The notes beneath the pieces were generated by a model. The model had not been told where the DNA came from. It saw only the letters and a program-made list of their open reading frames with translations, and searched no databases. A DNA stretch of 64,000 nucleotides, taken from positions 1 to 64,000 of the forward strand of contig NZ_SJPT01000016.1 of the NCBI RefSeq assembly GCF_007860095.1, read 5' to 3'. This stretch comes from Novipirellula galeiformis (GTDB lineage Bacteria > Planctomycetota > Planctomycetia > Pirellulales > Pirellulaceae). Positions 7,708 through 18,400 of this stretch are shown one piece after another. Positions within the stretch are counted from its first letter, which is position 1; each line of letters opens with the position of its first letter. The position numbers and the translations under genes are program-made.

Positions 7708-9015
7708 TCAACCGCGAGGGAGCGAGTCAAAATCAATCGCGGGGCGCTCGTCGGCGGATGATTTACGCGTAAACGTTTCGCCGGGTTTGCCGGTTTGGCG
7801 GATGAACCCACCGTTATGCAGATAGAAATGCTCGCCTTCAACCCCGCCGGCAAAATCGAGTCGATGGCGTCCGCCCCCGGTCGGATCAACCGAAAACCGA
7901 GCTGTGGTGCATGAATACCACCGCGTGTCGACGCCACGTACCCTTACGTTGCCATACAGAACTCGCTGCTGGAGATGTCCCATCACAGGGTTGAAGTTTT
8001 CCAGAAAGGAATGAAAGCCACTCAGGTGAGTGTTGGTCTTCGGTCGCTCGAAGCTGGCAATCAGACGCCAGGAATCGTTTGCTCGTTCGCCGAACCAAGA
8101 CGTATAGATCGTGTTTCCTTTTCCATCAGGGCGCACCTCCGTGAGAAACCGGTACGTACGCCCGGCTTGCCACGGATAAACCAAATAACTTTGGCCGCCC
8201 GATCCTTCGTTGCCGAACTCGCCGATGTGCACGCCGGGACCTTTGGCCAAGGCTTTGATTTGCTGGTCTTCGGGAATGTCTTGGGGATTGTCGGTCTTGA
8301 ACGGACTCCAAACCGAGAACAGCACGCGTCGCTCCTCGGGACCGTTGACCTGGATCCCGAAGTATCCCTGAGCGAAGCCGTTGGCCATAAAGTAAGAGCC
8401 GATGGGGTCTTGCCCCTGCGGCACGGTGAGTTCGCTGTACGCGTATTGTAGATCGGTTTGCGGCGGGACTTCGTAGCGAAGATGGACCGACGGCCCGCGA
8501 CGCCCCCAATAAAACAGATTGCCATCGTTGCTCTTCACGTAATCGAGCGTCATCCCCTCGGTGTGCGACGAAACGAGCATCTGATCGATTTGAGCGTAGC
8601 TTTGGCCTTCTCGTTTGACGCCTTGAATGTCGACGCGGACGTAGCCGCTTTGGACCACTTCGAACCGTCCCACTTGATGGGGCTGCAACTCGCTGCCCTC
8701 GATGGTAGTCGTATGAACGGTTTGACCGACGGTGGTCGTAATGCTCGAGCGACCTTGCGGGACGCGAGCCGTGAACGAAAGCTCAATCACGGCCGCACGA
8801 TCGATGTGAACGAAAACGGAATAGACCTCTTGGGGATCGCTCCAGACGACCGAACCATCGCGTTGGAATCCACCATTGCCGGGGGCCGGAGCAGTACGAT
8901 AGGCGTTTCCGGCCAGCGGAATTGCCCAAACGGCCGCGTCAAGTGCCTCTGCATTGGTGCCACGGACGCCCAGTACCACCGCAAACATCATGATCGAAAG
9001 AATGCAGTGTTTCAT
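7708..9015 (-). CDS. Secreted DUF3472-family protein with DUF5077-like N-terminus
   Basis: A 435-residue exported protein. The start at 9015 gives the signal peptide MKHCILSIMMFAVVLGVRG... with cleavage near residue 24; the frame extends to 9264, but that part overlaps a repeat element and lacks a signal. The mature N-terminus (about 30-140: AIPLAGNAYRTAP, VHIDRAAVIELSF) resembles the DUF5077 beta-sandwich, and the central part (about 165-340: RYEVPPQTDLQYAYSELTVP, ANGFAQGYFGIQ) the DUF3472 domain, a jelly-roll fold suspected of carbohydrate binding. The role is probably extracellular or periplasmic glycan binding; no catalytic residues can be pointed to. Family assignment is from recalled sequence character, without a search. 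Confidence 0.72.
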   Translation of the reverse strand: MKHCILSIMMFAVVLGVRGTNAEALDAAVWAIPLAGNAYRTAPAPGNGGFQRDGSVVWSDPQEVYSVFVHIDRAAVIELSFTARVPQGRSSITTTVGQTVHTTTIEGSELQPHQVGRFEVVQSGYVRVDIQGVKREGQSYAQIDQMLVSSHTEGMTLDYVKSNDGNLFYWGRRGPSVHLRYEVPPQTDLQYAYSELTVPQGQDPIGSYFMANGFAQGYFGIQVNGPEERRVLFSVWSPFKTDNPQDIPEDQQIKALAKGPGVHIGEFGNEGSGGQSYLVYPWQAGRTYRFLTEVRPDGKGNTIYTSWFGERANDSWRLIASFERPKTNTHLSGFHSFLENFNPVMGHLQQRVLYGNVRVRGVDTRWYSCTTARFSVDPTGGGRHRLDFAGGVEGEHFYLHNGGFIRQTGKPGETFTRKSSADERPAIDFDSLPRG

Positions 9016-9108
9016 GGTTGGGATGCGCGAGGAACTTTCACGAGTGCAGCAGAAGACGGCAAACGTTGCTTGCTTCACTTTGACACCAACCGCGCGTTGT
9101 CGTGGGCG

Positions 9109-9200
9109 ATTAAAAAGTGGGTATTGCCCCCGGATTTGCTTGTACGACTTTAATTCCAAGGGCTTCGTCAGCATAGCGAGTAAGCCGCGATGAAGGGGGT
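9109..9200 (+). repeat. Long intergenic repeat, copy C (short)
   Basis: It begins GATTAAAAAGTGGGTATTGC and continues with a CTTGTACGACTTTAATTCC block and AGCGAGTAAGCCGC. It matches, with substitutions and a large internal deletion, the element at 63631-63855; the block CTTGCACGGCTTT also appears in the copy at 37205-37376. It lies upstream of the DUF3472 gene, 94 bases from its start. Confidence 0.6.
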
Positions 9201-9228
9201 GCACCGAACCAAGTCGGTTCCAACGAAA

Positions 9229-9259
9229 CATGGCCCGCACCGTTTCGATGCGGGCCATG
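9229..9259 (-). terminator. Probable terminator of the histidine-rich protein gene
   Basis: CATGGCCCGCA (9229-9239) and TGCGGGCCATG (9249-9259) form a perfect 11-bp stem with a 9-base loop, 36 bases past the stop at 9295. On the minus strand it is followed by only TTTCGTT, so the T tract is weak. Its position suits termination of the 9295-9942 gene. Confidence 0.65.
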
Positions 9260-9294
9260 GACATGTCATGCCATTGGGCTTGCGGAATAGGGCA

Positions 9295-9942
9295 TTAGAA
9301 ACGGATCGTGAATCGGGAGCTGCCGCCCCCAATTGTGATGCCACGACTGCGTCCATGATGCTCACCGGCGTGTTGATCATGATGCCCTCGAGCGTGCCCA
9401 AAGCCACTGCTGTGAGGACGCGCGCCGTACCCGCTCCAGTACGGGGTCCCGATTACCGGGCGAGCGGAAGTGTAGGGTTGGACCGAGTACCGCGGCGTTC
9501 GCAACGACCGTAGGTCCGCTTGCAAATGATGAATGTTGTCTTCAATCGAATGCAACAACCTCTTCACGTGTGCAGTGTTGCCGTGAATATGGCCACGCCC
9601 GCGGGCCGAGCGTCGCTCGATCTGATCAATCAGCGACTCCAAATGATGAAACTGAGCATCGAGCTTGGCCAAATCGGACTCCAAATGTGCAAGGCTGCCG
9701 CGATGGTGGGCGACTTCATGCATGTGATCTGCTAATTCCGACATCTCGCGAGCGTCTGCAACCAAGTGCGAGTACTCCGGTGTATGGCGGTAATGGCGAC
9801 TCTCGCTGAGGATCTGCTTCGCTTGCCGATCGATTTGCAGCGCCAATTGATCCACGTGATGGTAGGTATCGGCTGAGGCTGATGTAGAAAACGCCACGAT
9901 GACCAATCCGCATGCCGCAAGAGTTTGGAAAAGAGTTGTCAT
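9295..9942 (-). CDS. Histidine-rich secreted coiled-coil protein (paralogue 1)
   Basis: A 215-residue exported protein I do not recognise as a named family. The start at 9942 is chosen because AAGGA lies just upstream at good spacing; the ATG at 9957 is an alternative. A signal peptide (MTTLFQTLAACGLVIVAFSTSASA) leads into a helical region rich in His, Asp, Glu and Leu with heptad-like spacing (ADHMHEVAHH, LDAQFHHLESLIDQIE), then a Gly/His-rich tail (HARGHHDQHAGEHHGRS) and a short beta-like end. A second protein at 30736-31452 has the same plan and similar spacing of the MHxxxHxxxxL pattern, so the two are paralogues. A histidine-rich periplasmic coiled coil suggests metal (zinc, copper or nickel) binding or buffering; this is inference. 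Confidence 0.65.
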   Translation of the reverse strand: MTTLFQTLAACGLVIVAFSTSASADTYHHVDQLALQIDRQAKQILSESRHYRHTPEYSHLVADAREMSELADHMHEVAHHRGSLAHLESDLAKLDAQFHHLESLIDQIERRSARGRGHIHGNTAHVKRLLHSIEDNIHHLQADLRSLRTPRYSVQPYTSARPVIGTPYWSGYGARPHSSGFGHARGHHDQHAGEHHGRSRGITIGGGSSRFTIRF

Positions 9943-10370
9943 TTTGAATTCCTTCATGGAGGGGGTGCAGCCAACTGACGAGCGGCTTTCGAAAAAACTT
10001 TATCGCAGCTATCGTGCCAAACGAGTTTCACATCCAGAAAACACCGATAAACGCGTGTTTTTACGGTGTTTCACATGCATCGCTTGCAATGAAGCTGGAA
10101 ACGCGAGCGCCATCACATCGACACCACGTGTCGCCACGAGTGTAGTCGTAGTGTTGGCGCACGACTCCGTCTTGCTCGAGGGGGCGCTTCCATTATCCAA
10201 GAGAGTGGATTCCTGAGGTGCTGGGGATCCATCCCTGCTGGTTTGCTTGAAATCCATCATCGTCGCTGCGAAATATCAGCGTCGCGTCGTCGTTGTTACG
10301 CATTCGCAGTTGGGTAGAATATCGCCAAAATTCGAGACATCACGCGCAACTAAAATCATCAGGTCCGGCC
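9943..10370. other. Intergenic region between divergent genes
   Basis: About 430 bases between the histidine-rich gene (minus) and the fucose-isomerase-like gene (plus), so it must hold both promoters. I see a perfect 7-bp inverted repeat, AAAACAC/GTGTTTT (10038-10044 with 10055-10061), that could be an operator or weak hairpin. No gene is convincing. Confidence 0.45.
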
Positions 10371-11990
10371 ATGAACGCATCGCAATCCTCCCGCACTCCG
10401 ATCACCTTGGTGGCCTCGGGAGACCTTCGCCAATCGGCCAATCAAGTTTGCTGGGCTGCGCAAGCGGAAATGGAAACACGACTCATCGCTGCGGTCGAGC
10501 AATTGGGGCATTCGGTGGTGCGTGGACACCAATTTGATCCCGACCGCGGACATGGTTTCATCGCGTCGCAGCGTGAGGGGATCGAAATTTTCAAGACTCT
10601 CGATCCTGAGACGCCGCTGATCGTTGCCGAGGCCGTTTGGCAGTACTCGCATCATCTGCTGGCCGGTTTGATGTCTCATCGCGGCCCCATTTTGACGGTC
10701 GCCAATTGGTCGGGCCAATGGCCCGGTTTAGTGGGACTGTTGAACTTGAACGGTTCACTCACCAAGGCAGGCATCCGATACGACTCCCTGTGGAGCGAAA
10801 CGTTTTCCGATGAAGCGTTTCTTACCAACCTCAAACGCTGGCTCGACGGCGCCGGGGTGTCTCACGACACCTCGCATGCCGCTCCGTTTGATGCCGCCGA
10901 TGTCCCCGAACAAGCCCGGCACGTCGGCGAACAGATCGCCACGGAACTGCGGCAAAACAAAGCGATCCTCGGCGTGTTTGATGAAGGGTGCATGGGCATG
11001 TTCAATGCGATCATTCCCGATTCGCTTTTGAATCCCTTGGGCGTCTTTAAAGAGCGGCTGAGCCAATCGGCGCTCTATTTCGAAACTCGACAAACGACTG
11101 ACCGCGAGGCACAACAAGTGCGTGATTGGTTGGACGCGAAAGGGATGAAGTTCCACACGGGGTCGAATCACGACACCGACCTCACCGACGCCCAAATTTT
11201 GGACCAGTGCCGAATGTACATTGCGGCGATGCGGATCGCAGACGATTTTGGTTGCGATGCGATCGGGATTCAGTACCAACAAGGATTGAAGGATTTATTG
11301 CCCGCGAGTGATCTCGTCGAAGGGATGCTAAACGACTCGGTGCGTCCGCCAGTGATGTCGCGTGACGGATCACGTGAACTGTTCGCCGGCCGCCCGTTGC
11401 CGCATTTCAATGAAGTCGATGAGTGCGCGGGGCTCGATGGCTTGCTCACCGATCGAGTTCATCGGGCGCTTGGCCAACCGGTTGAGAACACGCTGCACGA
11501 TTTGCGTTGGTCCGATCGCGACGCCAGCGGCACGGTCGATGACGAGGTTTGGGTCTTGGAAATCAGCGGCGCGGTTCCCGCGTCGCATTTCGAGAACGGT
11601 TGGGCCGATGCAGAAGGGTTCCGTCAACCGCCGATGTATTTCCCGTCCGGCGGCAGCACGATTCGTGGCATCTCTCGCCCCGGCGAAGTGGTTTGGTCGC
11701 GAGTGTACGTTGCAGACGGACGATTGAAAATGGATCTCGGCCGCGCATCATCGATCGCGTTGCCGATCGATGAGACTCAGCGGCGTTGGGATGCAACGAC
11801 GCCTCAGTGGCCGATCATGCACGCGGTGCTGCACGGGGTATCGCGAGATCAAATGATGGCGAGGCACAAGGCGAATCATATCCAAGTCGCTTACGCCCAT
11901 TCCGCAGCCGATGCCGATACGGCGATGAAAGCCAAGGCGGTTGCAGCCCAATCGCTGGGAATGGAAGTGTCGTTATGCGGCGTGAAGTAG
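10371..11990 (+). CDS. L-fucose isomerase-like protein
   Basis: A 539-residue cytoplasmic protein resembling the L-fucose/L-arabinose isomerase superfamily, whose members interconvert aldoses and ketoses with a divalent metal. The start at 10371 ([18 protein letters not shown]) fits the fold's first strand; an upstream start at 10293 would add a non-conserved stretch. Family-like features are a long N-terminal Rossmann-type region ([21 protein letters not shown]), [10 protein letters not shown] near residue 205 with a candidate metal-binding Glu, and the C-terminal [21 protein letters not shown] with a candidate metal-binding His. The true substrate may not be fucose. It is transcribed alone and is convergent with dinG, 22 bases apart. 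Confidence 0.75.
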   Translation: MNASQSSRTPITLVASGDLRQSANQVCWAAQAEMETRLIAAVEQLGHSVVRGHQFDPDRGHGFIASQREGIEIFKTLDPETPLIVAEAVWQYSHHLLAGLMSHRGPILTVANWSGQWPGLVGLLNLNGSLTKAGIRYDSLWSETFSDEAFLTNLKRWLDGAGVSHDTSHAAPFDAADVPEQARHVGEQIATELRQNKAILGVFDEGCMGMFNAIIPDSLLNPLGVFKERLSQSALYFETRQTTDREAQQVRDWLDAKGMKFHTGSNHDTDLTDAQILDQCRMYIAAMRIADDFGCDAIGIQYQQGLKDLLPASDLVEGMLNDSVRPPVMSRDGSRELFAGRPLPHFNEVDECAGLDGLLTDRVHRALGQPVENTLHDLRWSDRDASGTVDDEVWVLEISGAVPASHFENGWADAEGFRQPPMYFPSGGSTIRGISRPGEVVWSRVYVADGRLKMDLGRASSIALPIDETQRRWDATTPQWPIMHAVLHGVSRDQMMARHKANHIQVAYAHSAADADTAMKAKAVAAQSLGMEVSLCGVK

Positions 11991-12012
11991 GTAACGTGAA
12001 ATAGGCGGTTGC

Positions 12013-14055
12013 CTACTGCGTTTTCGCGGACGTAATGGTGACCGGCATCTCGGGCAGCGCTTGCAAGAACGCGCGCCCGTAGGGCTTGCTTTCCAAGCGT
12101 GGATCCAACACCACGACCATCCCTTTGTCTTGCTGGGTCCGGATCAAGCGTCCGAAGCCTTGCCGGAACTTGATGATCGCTTCGGGCAATTGGTAGTCGT
12201 TAAACGGATTGCGCCCGCCCGCTCGAATCGCTTCCAATTTGGCTTCCAACAGCGGATGGTCGGGCACGGAAAACGGCAATTTGGTGATGATCACATTGGT
12301 CAGCGCTTCGCCGGGAACATCGACTCCCTGCCAAAAACTATCGGTGCCAAAGAGCACTCCTTTGGGGTTTCGGCGAAAGGCGTCCAACAATTGCGTTCGG
12401 TTTTGAGTTCCCGCTTGGCTGTAGAGCAGCAGGTCGTTTTCGGCCAACCAAGGCGTCAACGCCGTTGCACAACGCTTTAACAAATCGTAGCTGGTGAACA
12501 ACACAAACGCGTGACCGTCGGAGTGGCGGACGAAGCGTTTGATTTGCGCCGGAATTGCTTTCTCGAATTCGGCCCGTTCTTTGGACGGGTCAGGCAACCC
12601 GCGAACGACGACAAGTTTTGCTTGTTCTTTATAATCAAACGGGCTGCCGACGCGCAACGACAATCCGCCCGTCAAGCCGATCCGCGAGCGATAGAAGTTG
12701 AATTTGTCGTCGTTGCCGGTGGCCAATGTAGCGCTGGTCATCACCACACTGCGAATCATTTTGCTTTGAAAGAGGTGTTCGCGCAGTGTCGCTCCGACAT
12801 CGATGGGCGAAGCGGCCAAGGTGACGCGGTCGAGACCGCGGCGTGAACCGCTACGTTCGAGCCAATAGACCGCGCCGTCCAGGTCGTGATTGACCCATTG
12901 TCGTAGTCCTCCGGCGAGCGCCATCATGCGATCATGGGCCGATTCAAAATCCTTTTTCTCGGATTCATCCTTCTGGCCCTCCGCTTGTTGCAACAGGGCT
13001 TGCGCCAATGCTTCCATCGGTTGGCTGGCACGGTTATCAACCACACCGGGATGCATCACGCGACCGTTACGGGTACCAGAGTTTTCCCACCAATCGAGAA
13101 TGTCGGCGAACAGGTTCGTCGCGGCAAAGCGGCAGCGTTCGAGTTGTTTCTGCAGCCCCATTAAATTCTTTTCGACCAGCAACCCTTTTTGCGTGCGGTC
13201 GTTGTAGAGTTTGTCGAACAAGTAATCAAATTGGCCGCTGGTCAAACGGATACCAAGATGGTCGCCGGCGACCGCTTCGATCGTGTGACATTCGTCGAGG
13301 ATCACCGCGTCATAGTCGGGCAGAATCGAAACGCCCTGCTGCCGCAGTGCCAAGTCGCTAAAGAACATGGCGTGATTGACGACCATCAATTCCGCATTGG
13401 CCGCGCGTCGACGTGCTTTGAAGTAGAAGCAGTCTTTGAAGTGGGGACATTTGCGGCCGAGACAGTTGCCGGTATCACTCTTCATTTCGTCCCAAACCGC
13501 AGAGTCGGGACGATTCGGTAGTGTCGAGAGCGAACCATCGTTGGTCACTTCGGCCCATTTCATGACGCCACGAACTTGTTCGTATTGAATTTCGTTGGCT
13601 AACAGCGACGTCATTTTCGCCGCCGCGCGATTCATCCGCCGCAGCGACAAATAGTTCGAGCGGCCTTTGACCAGCACCGAGGAAAATTCGCGAGCAATCA
13701 CGCTGTTGAGTAGCGGAATGTCTTTGTTGATCAGTTGTTCTTGCAAACTGATCGTGTGCGTTGAAATCAGGATCCGTCGTTTACGTCCAGTTTCGTTTTC
13801 GTCTTCGACATCCTGTATCGGCTTTTCGGGTTCCCCTTGGTTTTCGGTGGCGTACAAAATCGCGGGCACAAGATACGCAAAACTTTTGCCGGTGCCCGTC
13901 CCCGCTTCAGCGATCAAATGTTGCTCGCTGCGAAGGGCCTTTTCGACGTCGCGTGCCATCGCCAATTGTTCAGGTCGTGGCGTGAAATTCTTGAGACGCC
14001 GAGAAATGCTGCCGTCCGCACCCAGGATCGAATCGGATTGGAGGTTCTCTGACAA
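12013..14055 (-). CDS. dinG: DinG-family ATP-dependent DNA helicase (XPD-like)
   Basis: A 680-residue superfamily 2 helicase of the DinG/Rad3/XPD group, acting on damaged or structured DNA. Walker A GTGTGKS lies at residues 52-58, the Walker B box DECH at 254-257, and later motifs include VMTSATLA, FGTDSFWQGVDVPGE and QGFGRLIRTQQDKG. The Fe-S domain is present but odd. Three Cys remain at C198, C203 and C209 with the x4/x5 spacing of DinG, but the usual first Cys of the KGRSNYLC motif reads Ser137 (KGRSNYLS). The cluster may therefore be labile, use another ligand, or be missing. The start is a TTG at 14055, giving MSENLQSD; no good Shine-Dalgarno sequence is seen. It is convergent with the isomerase-like gene. 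Confidence 0.88.
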   Translation of the reverse strand: MSENLQSDSILGADGSISRRLKNFTPRPEQLAMARDVEKALRSEQHLIAEAGTGTGKSFAYLVPAILYATENQGEPEKPIQDVEDENETGRKRRILISTHTISLQEQLINKDIPLLNSVIAREFSSVLVKGRSNYLSLRRMNRAAAKMTSLLANEIQYEQVRGVMKWAEVTNDGSLSTLPNRPDSAVWDEMKSDTGNCLGRKCPHFKDCFYFKARRRAANAELMVVNHAMFFSDLALRQQGVSILPDYDAVILDECHTIEAVAGDHLGIRLTSGQFDYLFDKLYNDRTQKGLLVEKNLMGLQKQLERCRFAATNLFADILDWWENSGTRNGRVMHPGVVDNRASQPMEALAQALLQQAEGQKDESEKKDFESAHDRMMALAGGLRQWVNHDLDGAVYWLERSGSRRGLDRVTLAASPIDVGATLREHLFQSKMIRSVVMTSATLATGNDDKFNFYRSRIGLTGGLSLRVGSPFDYKEQAKLVVVRGLPDPSKERAEFEKAIPAQIKRFVRHSDGHAFVLFTSYDLLKRCATALTPWLAENDLLLYSQAGTQNRTQLLDAFRRNPKGVLFGTDSFWQGVDVPGEALTNVIITKLPFSVPDHPLLEAKLEAIRAGGRNPFNDYQLPEAIIKFRQGFGRLIRTQQDKGMVVVLDPRLESKPYGRAFLQALPEMPVTITSAKTQ

Positions 14056-14367
14056 CGAAGCAGGTCACTTGGGATGAGGAATGGGGGAGTGGTTACCGGT
14101 CGGTTGTGCGCGCGACGGCCGTCTCAACCGCTGCCGGATCTCCAACCGTCAACGTATCAAAATAGCAGTCGAGGGAAGTTTCGGCGAGCGCCAACAATCC
14201 AGTTTAGCTGGCCGTTGCTTGAGCGTCTTCGGCTGCCGATGGCGAATTCAAAGTCGGTCCCGACTTTTACGAAACGTCGGAAAACATGCCCGCACGGTTG
14301 CATCGCGACACGGGAGTCCTTGTAATGAGCCAGTCTTATGCTTTGTTCCGATTGCGTCGAGTGAGTT
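14056..14367. other. Divergent promoter region, no gene
   Basis: 312 bases between the divergent dinG and zinc-ribbon membrane protein genes. It must hold both promoters. I see no convincing gene, repeat or terminator. Confidence 0.5.
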
Positions 14368-15486
14368 ATGAGCCTGCATCGTCAACCCTGCCCCGCGTGT
14401 GGCCGCGAACTTGAATTGCCCGCTGATGCGATCGGGCGATTGGCGAAATGCCCGGCTTGCAACGCGACTTTTCGGACCGGTGAGACAGCGGGTGATCACA
14501 ACGACACCACCCCCGCTGCGGCGCCGCCTGTACCACCGGGCCCCAATCCCCCGCTCGCATCGGACGATAACGAACATCCCTTTCAGGCTCCGATATCGAA
14601 ATCGAGTGAAACGACGGGATACTCCGGTGGCAAAACGGTCAATCCGTACCAGGCGACTTCCTTTGCCGAGGCCCCAGTGACGCGGATGGGCGAAATTGAA
14701 ATTGTCCAGCGTCCGATCGAAGACATTGTCTCTCCCACGCTCGCCATCTTCACAGCACGTTGGTCGCCGTTGATCTTGGCGACGTTGATCATTTTGGGGG
14801 TCCTATTAGCGTTAATCGGGATCCCGTTCTTGCTTATCTCGGTTGCGGTCAACGCAATCGGTGACGCCATGGCGGGCCTTGCGATTCTGCTGTTGCTACC
14901 CGTCCTGATTCTGGTTAGCTGCTACACCACGGTCGGATTTACACGGGTTTCGCTGGCGGTCGCTCGTAATGAACCGTCGCCGTTGTCTCTGCTTTTACCT
15001 CCGATGAATCTAGTGCTGCGTTTTATTGGGGGCATGCTGGTTTTGTTACTGGGGTTGGGGTTGGTTAGTTTGCTGGGGGGCGCGGTCATTGTGGGCGTGG
15101 CTTTGATCGATGGTGCCGAACCGCTCGTCGCCATCTTGATGATCCTCGCATCGATTGCGGGATTTGCCTTGACCCTGGTCGCTCAGTGGTTGCTTTGGCC
15201 TTGGATTTTTGTCGTCAGCGATGGGAAGGCCTCCGCACTCGAATCGCTTCGCATCGGTTGCAAGATCACCTTGAGCAACAAATTGACCTCGGCGTTGGTC
15301 GTCATCATTGCAACGGTCTTGTCGATGGCAGGCTCGGCGGCCTGTTACGTCGGCCAACTCGTGACCACCCCCTTGACCATGCTGTTGTTTGCGGTGGGAT
15401 ACTTGTTGCTGACCCGCCAAGCGATCGACAATCCCAAAGCGACAACGCCCTACCTACCACCCACGAATCCCCCCCCAGCCCATTAA
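14368..15486 (+). CDS. Membrane protein with N-terminal zinc ribbon
   Basis: A 372-residue inner-membrane protein of unknown function. The first 35 residues hold two CxxC pairs (Cys 8/11 and 28/31, CPAC each time) forming a zinc ribbon of the type common in planctomycete membrane and kinase proteins. A Pro/Ser/Thr-rich linker (about 45-110) follows, then five or six hydrophobic segments between about 130 and 350 (for example ILATLIILGVLLALIG, AGLAILLLLPVLILV). The stop is only 5 bases before the start of the HyuAB fusion gene, so the two are probably co-transcribed. A role in sensing or in assembly near the membrane is possible, but nothing here fixes it. Confidence 0.78.
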   Translation: MSLHRQPCPACGRELELPADAIGRLAKCPACNATFRTGETAGDHNDTTPAAAPPVPPGPNPPLASDDNEHPFQAPISKSSETTGYSGGKTVNPYQATSFAEAPVTRMGEIEIVQRPIEDIVSPTLAIFTARWSPLILATLIILGVLLALIGIPFLLISVAVNAIGDAMAGLAILLLLPVLILVSCYTTVGFTRVSLAVARNEPSPLSLLLPPMNLVLRFIGGMLVLLLGLGLVSLLGGAVIVGVALIDGAEPLVAILMILASIAGFALTLVAQWLLWPWIFVVSDGKASALESLRIGCKITLSNKLTSALVVIIATVLSMAGSAACYVGQLVTTPLTMLLFAVGYLLLTRQAIDNPKATTPYLPPTNPPPAH

Positions 15487-15491
15487 GTTTG

Positions 15492-18400
15492 ATGCACCTC
15501 ACCGAAGTTTGGGCCGATGTTGGCGGCACGTTTACCGATTGCTTTGTCGTCCAACAAGGAGTGCGTCGAGCAACGAAAGTACTGAGCAGTGGCAAGGTCC
15601 GGGTGAGTGCCCGTCGATCCAGCGGAACGCTCAATCAGTATCATCTTGAGAGTCATGCGGGTGCCCTTTCGCTGCCAGATGATTTTTGGAACGGAGCTCA
15701 GGTTTCGTTATTGCAAAGGGATGCCACCGCGATCGTGCTCGGGAACGTCGTCGGATTTGATGCGAAACGCAATCGCATTACGCTCAATCTCGCTGAGCAA
15801 TCGATCCAGCCCGATCGAGACGTGGCGATGGAAAGCGGCGACGATTCGTTGGTACTGGAATTCGACGCTGATTTGGAAGCCCCGGTTTTGGCAACTCGCT
15901 TGTTGCTGGGCTGCAAATTGCGCGCCCCCTTGCCGGCCCTTTCGGTTCGCTTGGGAACCACACGAGGCACCAACGCCCTGCTGACTCGCACGGGGGCCAA
16001 CACCACGTTGTTGGTGACCGAGGGCTTCGCGGACGTGCTGCGGATCGGAGAGCAGGATCGCCCCGAATTGTTTGCCTTGGCGATTGAAAAACCGACACCA
16101 CTGACCGAACACGTGATCGAAGTGCGTGAGCGCATCGACGCCAACGGCCACGTCCTGTTGCCCCTCGACGAGACAATATTGCGTGCGAGATTGTTACAAA
16201 CCAAAGCGTCACGTGATTCTTCGTTGGCGATTTGTTTGATGCACGCTCATGTCGATGACACGCATGAGCGTCACATCGAGCGTGTGGCCCGTGAGTTGGG
16301 GTTTGAGCAAATCAGTCGATCGAGCGAAGTCGCGCCACTAATCAAACTGGTTTCACGGGCCGAAACGACAACCCTTGACGCTTACTTGAACCCCATTTTA
16401 GCGGCATACGTCGGTCGCGTTTGGCAACAATTCGGGGGTCAAGATCGATGTCGATTACGGATGATGACCAGTGGCGGCAATCTGGTAACCGCCGACGAAT
16501 TTCGCGGTCGCGATAGCGTTTTATCGGGGCCGGCCGGAGGCGTCGTCGCCCTCGGGCATGTTGCCAAGTCGGTGGGATCCACCTCGGCAATCGGATTGGA
16601 CATGGGGGGAACGAGCACCGATGTCAGCCGGTTCACAGGACGCGTCGGACGATGCTACGAGTCACGCGTCGCGGGACTCCGCGTGCTGACGCCAATGATG
16701 GACATTCGCACGGTCGCCGCAGGTGGAGGTTCGATCTGCGATTCTGTGGACGGACGGATGGTGGTGGGCCCGGCGAGTGCGGGCGCGGATCCCGGGCCCG
16801 CGTGTTATGGTCGTGGCGGGCCGCTGACGATCACGGATGTCAATCTGTTGCTGGGACGCTTACCCGCCGATCGGTTCCCTTTCCCGTTGGACGAATCGGC
16901 GGCGCAGCGGAGGATCGAGCAGGTGGCCGAGCGGCTTCCCAAGAGCGTTGAATTCCCGACCCTGGAATCCATCGCCGAAGGATTTCTTCAGATTGCGGTC
17001 ACGCACATGGCCGAAGCGGTTCGCACCGTTAGCACGGCCGAAGGCAACGATGTACGACAAATGTCACTGGTCGGATTTGGGGGCGCCGCGGGCCAGCACC
17101 TGTGTCGCGTTGCCGATGCGTTGCAGATGAAACGAATCGTGGATCATCCCGATGCCAGCATGCTCAGTGCACTTGGAATGGGGCTGGCCGATATCGGTCG
17201 CGTGGTGACTCGCGGAGTCTATGCCGAACTGGACACCGCATCATCGGCGTGGATCGCTCCGATTGTCGAAACGCTGCGCAGCGAAGCTCGTGATCAGCTT
17301 GCAGCCGAAAACATCGACGGATTGCCGATGGGGTATTCGTTTGAATGCGACGTGCGATACCGTGGCACGGAATCGTCATTGCCGATCCCCTACGGACCGC
17401 ACGACGATAGCTCCCTCGGTAATCAAACGCTCCCCTCGCTTGCCGAACGTTTTCACGCCAAGCATCTGCAGACCTTTGGGTACAACCAACCATCTCGGCC
17501 GCTCGAGTTGGTCGCGATTCGCTGCGAAGCAACATTGTCCCCCCCGACGTCGCTTAGCAAGGACTCGCACACGAAACCACATGGTTTGAAAACGAGCGAG
17601 TCGGGAAAACATTGGGACGCTGGGGGTCGGATCGAACGCTCGGAGCTGAAGGAGGGCGATATCCTCATCGCGCCGACGATGGTGATTAGCGACGATTCCA
17701 CGTTAGTCGTGGAACCCGGCTGGACCGGCTCGGTATTGGCCGGAGGGACGATCCAACTGAAACGCCAATCCGAGGGAGGAACCAATTCCGAGACCACGTC
17801 TGAGTCTGAGTCTGAGTCTGAGAACGAGAACGAGAACGAGGCGGTACTACTCGAGGTGGTCGCGCGACGATTGCAAGGGATTGCCGATTCAATGGGTGAG
17901 GTGCTGCGCCGCACGGCGGTTAGCGTGAACGTGAAAGAACGCCGCGATTACAGCTGTGCAATCTTTCGTGGCGACGGCTCTTTGATCGCCAATGCTCCGC
18001 ACGTGCCCGTGCATTTGGGAGCGATGGGTCATACCGTGCGTCATTTGATGAGTGTCTTCCCGAGGATGTCACCGGGCGACTGTTATCTGAGCAATGATCC
18101 GTTTTCCGGAGGCTCCCATCTTCCGGACATTACCGCGGTGACCCCTGTGTTTTGTGATCCCGAGGCGAGTCGAGGCCGCCCCGATTTCTTTGTCGCTTCG
18201 CGAGCCCATCATGCCGAGATCGGAGGGCGGACGCCCGGCTCAATGCCTCCGGATGCGACCTCGTTGGCCGAAGAAGGAGTCTTGATTCGAGATTTTGCCA
18301 TGGTGCGTCACGGCGTTCACTACGAGCATGAATTGCAGACATTGCTACAAAGTGGACGTTATCCGTCACGCAATGCAGCGGAGAACTTGGCCGATCTCGC

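Noticed and set aside
15186-15491. N-terminal extension of the HyuA-HyuB frame
   Set aside because: It overlaps the end of the membrane protein gene; MHLTEVWADVGGTFTD at 15492 is the proper family start.
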